DNA of 64,000 nt from Citromicrobium bathyomarinum. GTDB taxonomy: Bacteria > Pseudomonadota > Alphaproteobacteria > Sphingomonadales > Sphingomonadaceae. The notes under the pieces are model-generated. The model saw only the letters and a program-made list of their open reading frames with translations, searched no databases and was not told where the DNA came from. A program made the translations under genes and the position numbers. Below, piece by piece: positions 33,594-41,825 of this stretch. The DNA is taken from NCBI GenBank assembly GCA_001306305.2, contig CP155577.1, forward strand, positions 1,657,501-1,721,500, in the 5' to 3' direction. Position 1 is the stretch's first letter. Each line of letters starts with the position of its first letter.

Positions 33594-34784
33594 GTGGAGA
33601 ACAGCGCGGTAATCGAGCGGCCAGCGGATCGCTCCCACCTCGCGGCCGATCCCGCGCGTTCGCGCGGGCGCGAATTTCCGGGCACTACCGACGAAAGCCG
33701 GGGTCCGCGCAGCGCGTTCCAGCGCGACCGCGACCGGATCATCCACTCGATCGCGTTCCGCCGGCTGCGCAGCAAGACGCAGGTCTTCGTCGCGCCCGAG
33801 GGCGATCATTACCGCACCCGCCTGACCCATAGCCTTGAGGTCGCGCAGATCGGCCGCGTGATCGCCCGATCGCTGGGGCTGGACGAGGATCTGACCGAGG
33901 CGCTGTGCCTTGCGCACGACATCGGCCATCCGCCCTTCGGCCATGCGGGCGAGGATGCGCTGGACGCCGCACTGGCGGATGCGGGCGGGTTCGACCACAA
34001 CGCGCAGACGCTGCGCACGCTGATGCGTCTGGAAAGCCCCTATTGCACGCACGAGGGGCTGAACCTGAGCTGGGAAGTGCTCGAAGGGCTGGCCAAGCAT
34101 AACGGCCCGGTCGAGAACCCGCACTGGGCGCTCGCCGCGCTGGACGATGCCTTTCCGCTCGATCTGCATCAATGGCCCAGCCTGGAAGCGCAGGTCGCTG
34201 CGGTCGCGGACGATATTGCCTACGATAACCACGATATTGACGACGGGCTGCGCGCAGGCTTCCTCGAACTCGACGATCTGCTGACGCTGGACTTCATTGC
34301 CGATCAGTGGCGAGAGGTCGAACGCCGCTTTCCCCATGCCCCGCGCGACCGCCAATTGCGCGAGCTGGTGCGCGGGCAGATCGGGTGGATGGTCAACGAC
34401 GTGCTCGCCCACACCCGCGCCTCGACCGAAGGGTTGGACGATCCCGCGCAGATCGCGCAGGCGGGGCGGCAGTTGGCAGGGTTCTCGCCCGCGCTCCACG
34501 CGGCGGAACGCAGGCTCAAGGCATTCATGTATGCCAAGCTCTATTACCATCCCGAACAGACCGCCACGGCGGACAAGGCCCATGCCGTTATAGAACAGCT
34601 CTGGCACGCCTATTGCGAAGATCCGGCGAGGATGGGATCGGAGTGGGCGGACGGCTTGCCTGCGCAAGAACCGCACCGCAGCAGGCATATCGCGGATTAT
34701 ATCGCGGGCATGTCCGATCGATTCGCGCTAGAACGCATTCGCGAGATCACCGGAAACGCGCCGGACGATCTGAGCAATGTGTAA
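33594..34784 (+). CDS. Deoxyguanosinetriphosphate triphosphohydrolase-like protein
   Basis: This 396-residue HD-domain dNTPase hydrolyses dNTPs to nucleoside and tripolyphosphate. Motifs include FRRLRSKTQVF, RTRLTHSLEVAQIGR, the HD metal site LAHDIGHPPFGHAGED (about 105-120), FDHNAQTLR, NLSWEVLEGLAKHNG, and the second metal Asp in DDIAYDNHDIDD. It matches the Dgt-type 2 subfamily of alphaproteobacteria. The start is a GTG at 33594. It is followed after 9 bases by a co-directional NAD-binding protein gene. Confidence 0.93.
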   Translation: MENSAVIERPADRSHLAADPARSRGREFPGTTDESRGPRSAFQRDRDRIIHSIAFRRLRSKTQVFVAPEGDHYRTRLTHSLEVAQIGRVIARSLGLDEDLTEALCLAHDIGHPPFGHAGEDALDAALADAGGFDHNAQTLRTLMRLESPYCTHEGLNLSWEVLEGLAKHNGPVENPHWALAALDDAFPLDLHQWPSLEAQVAAVADDIAYDNHDIDDGLRAGFLELDDLLTLDFIADQWREVERRFPHAPRDRQLRELVRGQIGWMVNDVLAHTRASTEGLDDPAQIAQAGRQLAGFSPALHAAERRLKAFMYAKLYYHPEQTATADKAHAVIEQLWHAYCEDPARMGSEWADGLPAQEPHRSRHIADYIAGMSDRFALERIREITGNAPDDLSNV

Positions 34785-34793
34785 AGGGGGCAC

Positions 34794-35528
34794 ATGAGCA
34801 GCCGATTTCGCGTCGCTATGGGGGGAGTGAGCGAGGTCGTGGGGCTGCGCCTGATCCATCAGGCGTTGCATCAGCCGCAGATCCGCCTCGTCGCGCTGAC
34901 GCTGGGCGAGATCGAGATGCCCCGGGGCAGCCGGATGGAAGTGTTCATCGCCGATGCGGACCGCTGGTCGCGCGTGATGAAAGCGATGCGGCCCAAGGTG
35001 TTCATCGTCGGCCTGGGCCCCGCGCTCAATCTCGCCGGGCGCGACGACAGTCCGCTGCGCGCGATCGAGGACGAGGAAGCGGTGGTCGAAATCGCCAAGA
35101 CCGCGCGGTTTGCAGGGGTCGAGCGGCTGATCGCGATTAGCGCCGAAGGGGCAGACCGCTGGTCGCGCGACCGGCATCTGAGCGCCAAGGGCAAGGCGGA
35201 GGCGGAGCTGGCGCGGCTCGGCTTCAAGCGGCTCGACATCATCCGCCCCGGCCCGCTGGTCGAAAAGACCTCGCCCGATGGGGGCAAGCTGGCTCGACTA
35301 GGCGCGCTGCGCGGTCGCGGGACCGATATGCAGACCGTGGCGGAAGCGATCATGACGCTGAGCCTGCGGCGCACCCCGGGCAAGTTCACCCACGAGGAGG
35401 ACGGGATAGAGCGCGCTGCGGCGATGCTCTCGCGCGCGCCGACAGGCAGGCAGGCGACGGGCGCGGGCGCAGACGCGACGGGTGAGGATACCGGCGACGC
35501 GGAGCACCCGCGCGCGCAGCAGGAATAG
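34794..35528 (+). CDS. NAD(P)-binding Rossmann protein (atypical SDR, HIM1/HTATIP2-like)
   Basis: This 244-residue protein has a Rossmann start with an altered glycine pattern (GGVSEVVGLRLIHQAL), FAGVERLIAISAEGAD and RLGFKRLDIIRPGPL. These give the profile of the atypical SDRs that resemble oxidoreductase HTATIP2/NmrA-like proteins. No catalytic YxxxK is visible, so it may bind nucleotide without classical dehydrogenase activity. The C-terminal 40 residues are low-complexity and Gly/Ala/Asp-rich. It is co-directional with the dNTPase gene and the membrane protein gene that follows. Confidence 0.75.
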   Translation: MSSRFRVAMGGVSEVVGLRLIHQALHQPQIRLVALTLGEIEMPRGSRMEVFIADADRWSRVMKAMRPKVFIVGLGPALNLAGRDDSPLRAIEDEEAVVEIAKTARFAGVERLIAISAEGADRWSRDRHLSAKGKAEAELARLGFKRLDIIRPGPLVEKTSPDGGKLARLGALRGRGTDMQTVAEAIMTLSLRRTPGKFTHEEDGIERAAAMLSRAPTGRQATGAGADATGEDTGDAEHPRAQQE

Positions 35529-35533
35529 ACGCA

Positions 35534-35992
35534 ATGTGGCAGGCCCTGTTCGATATCACCAACGCGATCGCGCTGATCGGCTGGGCGCTGCTGATCCTGC
35601 TGCCCCGGCGCGAGAGCGTGATCTACACCATTCTGTACGGCGCGATCGGCTTGTTGTGCGCGACCTATCTGGTGATGCTGGTCGCGCTGGTGGGCAATCT
35701 GGTCGATCCGATGCCGGCCGCCGGAGCCGCGGCGGATCCGGGATTCGACTATTCGGTCGAAGGGCTGATGGCGATGTTTCGTTCTCAGGGCGCGATCGTG
35801 GTCGGCTGGACGCATTACCTCGCGCTGGACCTGCTCGCCGGGCTATGGATCGCCCGCGATGCGGACAGGCTGGGGGCGGGGCGGTTGCTGCAGGTGCCCT
35901 ACCTCGTCGCGACCTTCATGGCCGGGCCGGCGGGCGTGTTCGCCTGGCTGGTGACGCGCCAGTTCATCGGCGACGACAAGGCGGCGCGCTGA
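35534..35992 (+). CDS. ABA4-like membrane protein (DUF4281)
   Basis: This 152-residue protein has four transmembrane helices (about 7-24, 29-52, 86-108 and 117-139). It matches the ABA4-like/DUF4281 family by FDITNAIALIGWALLILLPRRE, the segment GWTHYLALDLLAGLWIARDA and VPYLVATFMAGPAGVFAW. The plant ABA4 protein is required for neoxanthin formation; bacterial members have no proven role. Erythrobacteraceae make xanthophylls, so a carotenoid link is conceivable. The stop shares one base with the next start (TGATG). Confidence 0.82.
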   Translation: MWQALFDITNAIALIGWALLILLPRRESVIYTILYGAIGLLCATYLVMLVALVGNLVDPMPAAGAAADPGFDYSVEGLMAMFRSQGAIVVGWTHYLALDLLAGLWIARDADRLGAGRLLQVPYLVATFMAGPAGVFAWLVTRQFIGDDKAAR

Positions 35993-36462
35993 TGGCACTG
36001 GTCGATCAGGATAGCGCGCAGGTCCGTTTCCCCCCGCCGCTGGTGGTGCTGGGATGCCTGCTCGCGGGGCTCGCGCTCGACCGGGTGCTGGGCCTCGCCA
36101 CGCTCGATATTGCGGTGCTGCGCCCCGTGGGCGTGGTGATCGGCGCGCTGGGTGCTGCGATCCTCGGCTCGGGACTGATCGGCTTCTTCAGGGCGGGCAA
36201 TGACCCCGAACCGTGGAAGAAGGATACGCAGCTGGTCACCTCGGGCCTCTACCGATTCAGTCGCAATCCGATGTATCTGGGCATGGTGATGGTCCAGCTG
36301 GGCATCGCGCTGTTCTGCCAGAGCATCGGCGGCGTGCTCTCGGTTCCGCTTGCCATTGCGCTGGTCGATCGGTTCGTGATCGCGCGGGAAGAACCCCATC
36401 TGCGGGCAACCTTCGGGCGGGATTACGAGAACTACTCCAAACGCGTGCGGCGCTGGCTGTGA
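35992..36462 (+). CDS. Isoprenylcysteine carboxylmethyltransferase family protein
   Basis: This 156-residue membrane protein is of the ICMT/PEMT-like methyltransferase group. Three to four hydrophobic segments occupy the first 120 residues. The C-terminal catalytic signature reads LVTSGLYRFSRNPMYLGMVMVQLGIAL, followed by REEPHLRATFGRDYENYSKRVRRWL. The family methylates small or lipid-like acceptors with SAM; the bacterial acceptor is usually unknown. It overlaps the ABA4-like gene upstream and the DUF938 gene downstream, and the three are probably co-translated. Confidence 0.88.
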   Translation: MALVDQDSAQVRFPPPLVVLGCLLAGLALDRVLGLATLDIAVLRPVGVVIGALGAAILGSGLIGFFRAGNDPEPWKKDTQLVTSGLYRFSRNPMYLGMVMVQLGIALFCQSIGGVLSVPLAIALVDRFVIAREEPHLRATFGRDYENYSKRVRRWL

Positions 36463-37061
36463 GCGCGAAACGCGAAAGCCCCGCCGCACAGCGCAACCGC
36501 GAACCTATCGCGGACGTGCTGGCCGATGTTCTGCCCGAACGGGGCATGGTGCTCGAAATGGCGAGCGGCACGGGCGAGCATGTCGTCCATTTTGCGAAGC
36601 GTTTTGCGCATCTCGATTGGTATCCGAGCGATCCCGATGCAGAGGCGCGTGCATCGATCGCCGCACATGTCGCGCAGGCCAGGCTCGCGAATGTGATGCC
36701 ACCGCTCGCTCTCGATGCGGCGGCGAGCGAATGGCCGCTGGATGCGGCCGACGCGATTTTGTGCATCAACATGGTCCATATCAGCCCGTGGCAGGCGACC
36801 GAGGGGCTGTTTGCGGGGGCCGCGCGGCTGCTGCCGCCGATGGATGGCCCGCTGATACTCTACGGCCCTTATCTGGAGCGTGAGGTCGAGACAGCGCCGT
36901 CCAATCTCGCCTTCGATGAAAGCCTGAAGGCGCGGGATCCGCGCTGGGGCCTGCGCGATCTTGCCGAAGTTGATGCACTGGCCAAGCGCCACGGGTTCAC
37001 GCGCACGTTGCGCGTGGCGATGCCCGCGAACAATCTTATCCTGGTTTACCGCAAGCCCTGA
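36459..37061 (+). CDS. DUF938 / SAM-dependent methyltransferase-like protein
   Basis: This 200-residue protein is of the DUF938 family, a class I methyltransferase fold. The SAM motif appears as VLEMASGTGEHVVHFAKRF, with WYPSDPD at the second strand and ILCINMVHISPW for motif IV/post-I. The C-terminus (RDLAEVDALAKRHGFTRTLRVAMPANNLILVYRK) is typical. The start is a GTG at 36459 overlapping the upstream stop (GTGA). The acceptor is unknown. A strong symmetric hairpin overlaps its stop codon. Confidence 0.9.
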   Translation: MSAKRESPAAQRNREPIADVLADVLPERGMVLEMASGTGEHVVHFAKRFAHLDWYPSDPDAEARASIAAHVAQARLANVMPPLALDAAASEWPLDAADAILCINMVHISPWQATEGLFAGAARLLPPMDGPLILYGPYLEREVETAPSNLAFDESLKARDPRWGLRDLAEVDALAKRHGFTRTLRVAMPANNLILVYRKP

Positions 37062-37085
37062 CGGTCGGCACTGCCGACCGTCAGG
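37057..37085. terminator. Bidirectional stem-loop between convergent genes
   Basis: A perfect 14-base inverted repeat (CCTGACGGTCGGCA and its complement) with a one-base centre spans the DUF938 stop codon and lies 11 bases from the stop of the convergent 403-residue gene. There is no U tract on either side, but its symmetry and position fit a shared terminator. Confidence 0.6.
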
Positions 37086-37095
37086 ATGCCGAGCC

Positions 37096-38307
37096 TCAGG
37101 ACGTCTGCGTGAGAGCGGGCCGCTCGTAATTCTCCGGCGTCAGATCCAGCCGTTCGATCCGTTGCACGGGCTCGCGTACGCGCAATCTGGTGCCGGTGGT
37201 TTGGGCGAAGCGCTGGGTGATCGTGTAGCGCTCGATGATGTAGAAGCCCGGAATCTCGCCATCGCGGGCCACGGGGGCGTAGCGGCGGCTGTTCACGTGC
37301 CGTTTGACCTGATCGAGCCAGCCGGTTTCGCCTTGCGAGCGCAGGACTTCGAAATCCTCGACCACGCCGTCCGTATTGACCCAGAAGGCAACGTCCGCCC
37401 ATGTCGGGTGATTGCGCGACAGCGACGTCAGACGCGCGTTCCCGCTGTTGGGTCGCGCCGATTCGCGGTCGAGATCCGCATCCGTGTAGAGCGGGGCGGA
37501 ATAGAGCAGCATCGGCCGTTTGACGCCGCCACGTTCGGCAAAGCGGCGGATCAGATCTTCGGTCGAAGCATCCTTGCCGTCCCTACGATCGACCCGCGCC
37601 AGCATGACGTCAGCGATCAGGCCGAGATCCTCGGCACCCTCTAGAGGTTTCTGGCGAATTTCCTGCAATTGCTGGACGAAACGGCGGCGATAGACATCGT
37701 TTCTGGTGGTTACGAAACGGCTGTCGTCGAGCAATGCCTGCCGCAGTCGGGCATAGGTCGCCACGCGCGGCTGACCTGCTGCCAGCGCTTCTTTTTCGAC
37801 CCGCTCGTAGATGACCCTCGCATCGTCCGGATGGCCGAGCTTGGCGCGGCTGTCGCCGACATCGAGATCGGCGAGCAGGACGCGCGGATCGTTGTCGTCG
37901 AAGCCTGCCTCCAGCGCGTCGCGCGCATCGAGCGTGGCGAGCTTGAAGCTGTTCGCTTCGCCCAGATGCTCGGAGACGCGTGAATAGGCGCGGTACAGGC
38001 CCGACACCTCTTCGGGCAGTCGCTCATCATAGCGGCTGTTGCGACCGATCGCCTTCCTGAGGATGGAGCTGGCGTCGCGATATTCGCCTGCGACGAACAG
38101 ATTTTCCGCGTAGGCCAGCGAGGCCGCGATATCTTCTTCCGGAGGGCACCCGCGTTCGAGACAGGCGGCAAGATCGCGCGAGGTATTCTCAAGAGACCTC
38201 GCGGTGACGACGATGTTAGACTGGTCGTCCGATTGTTGCTGTGCAGATGCGCCAGAGCCCAGGGCCAGCAAGGATACGCTGAGCGGAAGAAGAATACTGC
38301 GGGTCAT
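37096..38307 (-). CDS. Periplasmic protein with TonB-like C-terminus
   Basis: This 403-residue exported protein has a signal peptide ending near residue 22 (LALGSGASAQ). Helical, tetratricopeptide-like pairs fill the middle (SLAYAENLFVAGEYRDASSILRKAIGRN, DDARVIYERVEKEALAAG). The C-terminal region reads like a TonB/TolA-type domain (WADVAFWVNTDGVVEDFEVLRSQGETGWLDQVKRHVNSRRYAPV). The mature N-terminus carries IVVTAR, which resembles the TonB-box region of outer-membrane receptors. There is no membrane anchor after the signal peptide. I know of no function for this architecture. The gene is monocistronic. Confidence 0.75.
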   Translation of the reverse strand: MTRSILLPLSVSLLALGSGASAQQQSDDQSNIVVTARSLENTSRDLAACLERGCPPEEDIAASLAYAENLFVAGEYRDASSILRKAIGRNSRYDERLPEEVSGLYRAYSRVSEHLGEANSFKLATLDARDALEAGFDDNDPRVLLADLDVGDSRAKLGHPDDARVIYERVEKEALAAGQPRVATYARLRQALLDDSRFVTTRNDVYRRRFVQQLQEIRQKPLEGAEDLGLIADVMLARVDRRDGKDASTEDLIRRFAERGGVKRPMLLYSAPLYTDADLDRESARPNSGNARLTSLSRNHPTWADVAFWVNTDGVVEDFEVLRSQGETGWLDQVKRHVNSRRYAPVARDGEIPGFYIIERYTITQRFAQTTGTRLRVREPVQRIERLDLTPENYERPALTQTS

Positions 38308-38394
38308 GATAAATTTACCTCACCGTAGTTCCAAGGAGTTATTTTATACCATGCTTTGCCGCATTCGCCTAATATCTTTGCGCGATGAGGAAAA

Positions 38395-38423
38395 CGGGGC
38401 GCGCAGCCGTGCCGTGCGCCCCG
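38395..38423 (-). terminator. Rho-independent terminator of entericidin gene
   Basis: Perfect 8-base arms (CGGGGCGC and GCGCCCCG) with a 13-base loop are followed on the minus strand by TTTTCC. The structure begins 10 bases past the entericidin stop codon. Confidence 0.75.
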
Positions 38424-38432
38424 CAATGGATA

Positions 38433-38564
38433 TCAGTCGATGGCGTCTTCGCCGGCCTGCCCGACGGACTGAATGTCTTCGCCGGCACCCTTCACGGTGT
38501 TGCAGGCGGTCGCGGTGAGGCCGAGGGCTGCGATTCCGGCGGCGATGGCGAGCTTGCGGATCAT
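38433..38564 (-). CDS. Entericidin A/B family lipoprotein
   Basis: This short gene encodes 43 residues: MIRKLAIAAGIAALGLTATA, the acylated cysteine Cys21, then NTVKGAGEDIQSVGQAGEDA. That is the entericidin pattern: a lipoprotein signal with the CNTxxGxGxDIxxxG core. Entericidins are tiny membrane-active lipoproteins linked to stationary phase or stress. A ribosome-binding site (AAGGA) lies 8 bases before the ATG and a good terminator follows. An EcfG-like promoter element lies upstream at 38614-38639, but a terminator lies between. Confidence 0.88.
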   Translation of the reverse strand: MIRKLAIAAGIAALGLTATACNTVKGAGEDIQSVGQAGEDAID

Positions 38565-38583
38565 GGGTAAGTCCTTTCAAGAA

Positions 38584-38604
38584 AAAGGCGCTCCATGCGC
38601 CTTT
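38584..38604 (-). terminator. Rho-independent terminator of the EamA transporter gene
   Basis: Perfect 8-base arms AAAGGCGC/GCGCCTTT with a 5-base loop are followed on the minus strand by further T residues and C (TTTTTC in all). The structure is 8 bases past the transporter stop and 20 bases upstream of the entericidin ATG. Confidence 0.8.
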
Positions 38605-38611
38605 GCCGATC

Positions 38612-39556
38612 TTAACGCTGTTGCTGGGCGAGCGGTTCCTCGGGCGCAGGAACGTCCAGCCGGGCGCGCCGTGCCTTGCGTGCAAGATGGCCCTCGCGCA
38701 CCAGAATGATGGTCCCGGCAAGGATGATCAGCGGCGCACCGATCCAGGTATTGGGCACCGGCAGCTCATCGAACACCTGCCAGCCGTACAGCGTGGCCCA
38801 CAGCAGCGCGGTGTAATCCATCACGATCACCGTCGCCGCCGATCCGAAGCGCAGCGATGTGGTCAGCAACAGCTGCGCCGCCGCCCCGCTCAGCCCGACG
38901 CCGCCCAGCAGCAGCCAGGTCTCGCTCGAATGCGCCTTCGCGACGAAGGGCAGGGCAAGGGCGAGCAACGGCACGGTCAGCAGGCAGAACCAGAAGACGA
39001 TGCTGGTCGGGCTTTCGGTCTTGTTCAGATCCTGGATCTGGATCGATGTCAGCGCGACCATGAACGCCCCGCCGAGCCCGACGGCGATCCCCAGCGGGTC
39101 GACCGGATTGCCGCCCGGCTGGGCGACGATCAGGATGCCGGCGAAGCCGATCGCGATCGCGCTCCAGCGATAGCGGCCGATCCGCTCCTTCATCAGCAGC
39201 ATGGAGAGGATCACCGCCCAGATGGGCGCGGTGAAGTTGATCGTGGTCGCCTCAGCCAGCGGCAGCATGATGACCGCGCCATAGACCAGCGCCATGCCGA
39301 CGATGCCGTAGGCGCTGCGGATCGCGTGGCTCCTGAAGCGGACCGGTTTGAGCGTGGCGAACCCGACCGTGGCAGCGGCGAACGCGATCATCGCCAGCAG
39401 CGTGACCGCCTGACGCCAGAAGATGATTTCGAGCAGGTGGACGCCATCTTCGCCGACCAGCTTGACCAGCATCGACAGCGTGGTGAGCGAGAACGCGGCG
39501 AGCAGGCGCAGCCCGATCGCGGTCAGTGGGCGGGACTGGGCGACCGATGCATCCAT
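38612..39556 (-). CDS. EamA/DMT family transporter
   Basis: This 314-residue inner-membrane protein has ten transmembrane helices in two EamA repeats (about 20-150 and 165-290). Segments such as FWRQAVTLLAMIAFAAATVGF, IWAVILSMLLMKERIGRYRWSAIAIGFAGILIV and YTALLWATLYGWQVFDELPVPNTWIGAPLIILAGTIIL are typical of drug/metabolite exporters. The substrate cannot be inferred. The N-terminus (MDASVAQSRPL) has no signal peptide, as usual for the family. The C-terminus is long and charged (ARRARLDVPAPEEPLAQQQR). Confidence 0.92.
   Translation of the reverse strand: MDASVAQSRPLTAIGLRLLAAFSLTTLSMLVKLVGEDGVHLLEIIFWRQAVTLLAMIAFAAATVGFATLKPVRFRSHAIRSAYGIVGMALVYGAVIMLPLAEATTINFTAPIWAVILSMLLMKERIGRYRWSAIAIGFAGILIVAQPGGNPVDPLGIAVGLGGAFMVALTSIQIQDLNKTESPTSIVFWFCLLTVPLLALALPFVAKAHSSETWLLLGGVGLSGAAAQLLLTTSLRFGSAATVIVMDYTALLWATLYGWQVFDELPVPNTWIGAPLIILAGTIILVREGHLARKARRARLDVPAPEEPLAQQQR
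38614..38639 (-). promoter_or_regulatory. Candidate EcfG promoter ahead of entericidin gene
   Basis: On the minus strand GGAAC (38635-38639) is followed after 17 bases by CGTT (38614-38617), inside the last codons of the transporter gene and 50 bases from the entericidin ATG. The consensus match is complete. The caveat is that the transporter terminator would fall at the very start of such a transcript. Confidence 0.4.
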
Positions 39557-39640
39557 GCGCTGCTGGTAGTGATTGCTGGTGCCGGTTCAAGCGATGATTG
39601 GATCATTGCGCTTGGCGCGGTCAGGCCCCACCTGCGCGCG

Positions 39641-39871
39641 ATGACGTGGTGGCACGATCTTCTGTTCATCAGCGATGCAGGGCGGGTCGCTCTGCTTGGC
39701 GCGGGGTTCATCGCGCTCGCGCTGGTGGCGCTGGTCGGCGAAAGGGTGCGCACGAAACGCGCGCGGATCGACCGGGTCGGCTGGGTGCCGTGGACCACCA
39801 TCTTCCTCGCGGCAGCGGTGATCGGCGGCGGCCTGCTGGCGACTGCGATTCCGCCGCTGCTGCAAGGGTAG
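39641..39871 (+). CDS. Small membrane protein, hypothetical
   Basis: This is a 76-residue frame starting with the ATG at 39641: MTWWHDLLFISDAGRVALLG, then a transmembrane helix (LLGAGFIALALVALVGERV), a basic loop (RTKRARIDR), and a second helix (PWTTIFLAAAVIGGGLLATAI). The pattern is coherent for a two-helix inner-membrane protein and lies in an otherwise empty 500-base gap. I know of no family. It is divergent from the transporter gene. Confidence 0.55.
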   Translation: MTWWHDLLFISDAGRVALLGAGFIALALVALVGERVRTKRARIDRVGWVPWTTIFLAAAVIGGGLLATAIPPLLQG

Positions 39872-40044
39872 CTAACGCCGCTGGCGCCGCGATCCCACCC
39901 CCCGATGCCCTCCCTTGAAAGGGGGGGAATTACGAGAAATCCCGCAATCGCGAGCCGCAGGCTAGGGCAAGGCCGGAGTCGGAGCCGAAGGCGCAGACGG
40001 CCGAAGGCCACCTGCACGGCCGCCCGAGCTTTTGCGAGGACATC

Positions 40045-40088
40045 GCACACCCGGATGGGTGTGCGTCAGGCATGTCAGAGACATGCCT
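40045..40088 (-). terminator. Two adjacent hairpins at the 3' end of cpaF
   Basis: GCACACCC-GGAT-GGGTGTGC (40045-40064) and AGGCATGTC-AGA-GACATGCCT (40068-40088) lie back to back; the second overlaps the cpaF stop codon. Neither has a U tract. The segment between them contains a diverged form of the GTGTGTCAG tandem repeat found at 20764 and 52526. Confidence 0.45.
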
Positions 40089-41625
40089 CCAAATACGCCT
40101 GATCGAAACCGAACTGGCGGGCCTTTTCGAGCGTGTAGGGGCGCAGGCCCGAACTGCGGAATTCGCCCTTGATCTTCCCGTCTTCGCCTTCTTCCAGATA
40201 TTCGAACTTGAACAGTTCCTGGGTGACGATGACTTCGCCCTCCATCCCGATCACCTCGGTGATGTTGGTCGTGCGGCGGCTGCCGTCGCGCAGACGCTTG
40301 ACCTGAACGATCAGGTCGACGGACTCCGCGATCTGGCGGCTGATCGCTTCTTTGGGGATCTTGATGTCGCCCATCAGGATCATGTTTTCCATACGCCCCA
40401 GCGCCTCGCGCGGGGAGTTGGCGTGCAGCGTGCACATCGAACCATCGTGGCCCGTGTTCATCGCGGCGAGCAGGTCGAAGGCTTCCGCGCCACGAATTTC
40501 GCCCAGGATGATCCGGTCGGGTCGCATACGCAGCGCGTTCTTGACCAGGTCGCCGATGGTGATCGCGCCTTGCCCCTCCAGGTTTGGCGGGCGGGTTTCG
40601 AGCGGCAGCCAGTGCGGCTGCTGCAGGCGAAGTTCGGCGGCGTCTTCGATGGTCAGCACACGCTCGCCCGGGTCGATCATCTTCGACAGGGCGTTGAGCA
40701 TGGTCGTCTTACCCGAGCCCGTACCGCCGGAGATCACCACGTTCATCCGGCAGGCGCCTGCAACCTTGAGCGCGGTCGCCATCTTGTCGTCCATCGAGCC
40801 CCAGTTCTTGAGCATGTCGATGGTGATCGGCTTTTCGGAGAATTTACGAATCGAGATCGCCGTGCCGCGCAGGGATAGCGGCGGGACGATCACGTTGACG
40901 CGGCTGCCATCCTTGAGGCGCGCGTCGGCCAGCGGGGTGGTCTGGTCGACCCGGCGGCCGACCTGGTTCACGATCCGCTGCGCGATCTGGAACAGGTGCT
41001 GTTCGTCGCGGAACTGAATCGGCGCGATCTGCAGCTTGCCCTTCTTTTCGATGTAGGTCTGGTCCGGGCCGTTGACCATGATGTCGCTGACGTCGGGGTC
41101 GGTCAGAAGCTCTTCGAGCGGGCCGAAGCCGAGCAGCTCGTCGATCAGCACCTTTTCCAGCGCGAACTGCTCACGCCGGTTGAGCGTGATCTTGAGCTCG
41201 GCCAGCACCTCCATGATGATCGGCCGGAATTCCTCGGCCAGTTCGTCCTTGGTCAGGGTGGAGGCGGCTTCGGGGTCGATCCTCTCGAGCAGGCGCGGCA
41301 GCACCTGTTCCTTGATCTTGTGGACGCTCGCCTCGAACCCGGTGACCTCTTCGCGCACGTGGACCGCGTTGGAACGCTCGTCCAGGCGGCTCATCGCGCT
41401 GGCGTGGCGGTTGGCGGAAGGAGACGGGGCGGGAGAGGGAACTGCGGGCGCATCCTGTCGGGAAGATGCATCGCCGTCATTGGGAACCGGCGGAAACTGC
41501 TCGCCGCCTTCGGGGCCGCTTTCCTGCGACGGATTGCCACCTCTCATCGGCTTGGCATTTCCGAAAGCCGGACGGCTGCCGGAACCCATGCCTCCGGGGC
41601 CGTTCCTGCGTCCGAAAGCGCTCAT
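40075..41625 (-). CDS. CpaF family ATPase (Flp/Tad pilus type)
   Basis: This 516-residue secretion ATPase is of the VirB11/CpaF class, which powers Tad (Flp) pilus assembly. An N-terminal disordered Gly/Pro/Ser-rich stretch (about 1-75) precedes a helical domain. The ATPase core carries Walker A GGTGSGKT (300-307), Walker B in RMRPDRIILGEIRGAEAFDLL, and the His box STLHANSPR-like segment CTLHANSPREALGRM. No other tad/cpa genes are adjacent, so it is an orphan here or the cluster is elsewhere. It is divergent from the O-antigen ligase-like gene. Confidence 0.93.
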   Translation of the reverse strand: MSAFGRRNGPGGMGSGSRPAFGNAKPMRGGNPSQESGPEGGEQFPPVPNDGDASSRQDAPAVPSPAPSPSANRHASAMSRLDERSNAVHVREEVTGFEASVHKIKEQVLPRLLERIDPEAASTLTKDELAEEFRPIIMEVLAELKITLNRREQFALEKVLIDELLGFGPLEELLTDPDVSDIMVNGPDQTYIEKKGKLQIAPIQFRDEQHLFQIAQRIVNQVGRRVDQTTPLADARLKDGSRVNVIVPPLSLRGTAISIRKFSEKPITIDMLKNWGSMDDKMATALKVAGACRMNVVISGGTGSGKTTMLNALSKMIDPGERVLTIEDAAELRLQQPHWLPLETRPPNLEGQGAITIGDLVKNALRMRPDRIILGEIRGAEAFDLLAAMNTGHDGSMCTLHANSPREALGRMENMILMGDIKIPKEAISRQIAESVDLIVQVKRLRDGSRRTTNITEVIGMEGEVIVTQELFKFEYLEEGEDGKIKGEFRSSGLRPYTLEKARQFGFDQAYLEACL

Positions 41626-41825
41626 TTCATTCCCCCATGCCCGTCCGGGCGGATAATGGCTGCGGGTGCGGCGCGAATGGCCAACACCGCGTTCTCGAAA
41701 TTGGTGAATAGAATGGAAAGCTTAGCAATTTCCTAAATGATAAACCGCGCCTCTGCGCGAAGGCGGCGCTGCCAATGGGGCCGGTGCTAAAGCCTCCTTA
41801 ACCAAGCTGGCTTACCAGCAAGGGC

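Noticed and set aside
38603-39640. Long plus-strand frame opposite the EamA transporter
   Set aside because: It is an Asp/Arg/Gln-rich antisense shadow. Only its last 76 codons, outside the transporter gene, look like a protein and are annotated separately.
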